Assembly (NCBI RefSeq): GCF_000422965.1
Contig: NZ_AUHB01000014.1
Span: 62,001 to 126,000, forward strand
From: Pleomorphomonas oryzae DSM 16300
GTDB taxonomy: Bacteria; Pseudomonadota; Alphaproteobacteria; Rhizobiales; Pleomorphomonadaceae
Length of the DNA stretch: 64,000 bases
Direction: 5' to 3'
The position numbers and the translations under genes were made by a program. The notes under the pieces are model-generated. The model did not search any database and was not told the origin of the DNA. It was given only the letters and a program-made list of their open reading frames with translations. The first letter of the stretch is position 1; the number at the start of each line of letters is the position of its first letter. Shown piece by piece: positions 63,304-64,000 of the stretch.

Positions 63304-64000
63304 TTACTTGCCGAGCGCCTTCAGGAAGTGGTCGACTTCGTGCGCGGCAGTGGCAAAGGAGGTGACGAGGCGGACGAGATCCTCGTCGGCACCAGGCTTC
63401 TCGCTGTCGGCGAGGCCTTCGGGATTCCACTCGTAGAACTGGGCACCGGCCGCCTTGAGGCGGGCGCTGACCGGTTTCGGCCAGATGGCGAACACTTCGT
63501 TGGCCTCCGGCTCCCACAGGATGCGGGCGGTGGAGAGCTGGCTGATACCGGTGGCGAGGCGCTTGGCCATGGTGTTGGCGTGGAAGGCGTTGTCCAGCCA
63601 GTGGCCGCGGTCGAAATAGCCCTGGAACTGGGCGGCGACGAAGCGGCTCTTGGAGAACAGCTGGCCGGCGCGCTTGCGGATATAGCCGAAATCCTCGGCC
63701 TTCTTGCCGTTGAAGAAGACGACGGCCTCGGCGCACCAGCAGCCATTCTTGGTGCCGCCGAAGGACAGAACGTCGACGCCGGCCTTCCAGGTGATGTCGG
63801 CCGGCTGGCAGCCGAGGAAGGCGAGGGCGTTGGCGATGCGGGCGCCGTCCATATGCACCTTGAGGCCGTAGGCGTGGGCGACGGCGGCAAGCGCGGTCAC
63901 TTCCTCCACCGTATAGACAGTACCCCATTCGGTCGACTGGCTGAGCGAGACGGCGACCGGCCGGCCATGATGGACGGCGGCGGGGAAATAGCGGCCGATC
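63304..64000 (-). CDS. ltaE: Low-specificity L-threonine aldolase, C-terminal part (runs off the window)
   Basis: 231 codons to the stop, open at the window edge. The PLP lysine lies in SFGGTKNGCW, and VHMDGARIANA is the cofactor-binding Asp segment; VSLSQSTEWGTVYTVEE upstream is also typical. The enzyme splits threonine or allo-threonine to glycine and acetaldehyde. The N-terminal third lies outside. A GTG at 63909 is not the start, because the frame and homology continue to the edge. Confidence 0.92.
   Translation of the reverse strand, partial: IGRYFPAAVHHGRPVAVSLSQSTEWGTVYTVEEVTALAAVAHAYGLKVHMDGARIANALAFLGCQPADITWKAGVDVLSFGGTKNGCWCAEAVVFFNGKKAEDFGYIRKRAGQLFSKSRFVAAQFQGYFDRGHWLDNAFHANTMAKRLATGISQLSTARILWEPEANEVFAIWPKPVSARLKAAGAQFYEWNPEGLADSEKPGADEDLVRLVTSFATAAHEVDHFLKALGK

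Overview
The window comes from a GC-rich alphaproteobacterial chromosome, almost certainly Rhizobiales (Hyphomicrobiales). Supporting signs are GapR, CpdR, the three-subunit PntAA/PntAB/PntB transhydrogenase, DUF1036 and DUF882 proteins, a 41-residue cysteine-free L36, a ROSE RNA thermometer in front of a small heat-shock gene, and two copies of a palindromic repeat of the kind common in Rhizobiales. Anaerobic ribonucleotide reductase together with a cobalamin riboswitch suggests a facultative anaerobe. I cannot name a genus from this window alone.

Layout. 0-7 kb: cell-envelope and signalling genes (Ser/Thr-type phosphatase, DUF882/M15 peptidase-like protein, L,D-transpeptidase, NtrC-type regulator). 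7-12.4 kb: oligoendopeptidase F and the pntAA-pntAB-pntB operon. 12.5-17.7 kb: two tandem MATE exporters, then divergent mntR and mntH, each with a TAGC-type MntR box inside its promoter. 18-20.6 kb: a peroxiredoxin-like gene and a TPP-riboswitch-controlled pyrimidine/thiamine uptake pair with no local ATPase. 20.9-24.7 kb: tRNA-Glu(CTC), then an AT-richer insertion with a Dam-type DNA methyltransferase, a ParB/Srx-domain protein and a frameshifted tyrosine integrase. This is the most foreign-looking part of the window. 24.7-28 kb: a chemoreceptor, an AT-rich gap and a PAS-like protein.

28-35 kb: an arabinoside uptake and breakdown operon (UgpC-type ATPase, two permeases, binding protein, GH51 arabinofuranosidase). 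It reads from a near-consensus promoter with a palindromic operator, beside a FadR-type GntR regulator. 35-39 kb: a complete yehZYXW-type osmoprotectant ABC operon. 39-48.5 kb: central metabolism and housekeeping (fbp, ornithine cyclodeaminase family, EEP phosphodiesterase, iron-permease family, rpmJ, TPR protein, pyk, DUF1036, DMT exporter, N-formylglutamate amidohydrolase). 48.6-53.7 kb: gapR, then the anaerobic ribonucleotide reductase cassette under a cobalamin riboswitch. Its glycyl-radical domain is a separate 65-residue gene, and two copies of an unknown ~50-nt structured motif flank it. The downstream copy forms the 5' UTR of an MFS transporter. 53.7-64 kb: GH5 hydrolase, TRIC-type channel, a second chemoreceptor, tRNA-Val(GAC), cpdR, a second amidohydrolase, a candidate anti-Shine-Dalgarno sRNA, hisN, a lipase, a ROSE-controlled hsp20 and a partial threonine aldolase.

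Integration. Much of the regulation here is read from RNA or operators next to the genes: TPP and B12 riboswitches, a ROSE thermometer, two MntR boxes and a GntR operator. The best leads for something not fully described are the split NrdD with its flanking RNA motif, and the methyltransferase/ParB-Srx pair in the tRNA-linked insert.
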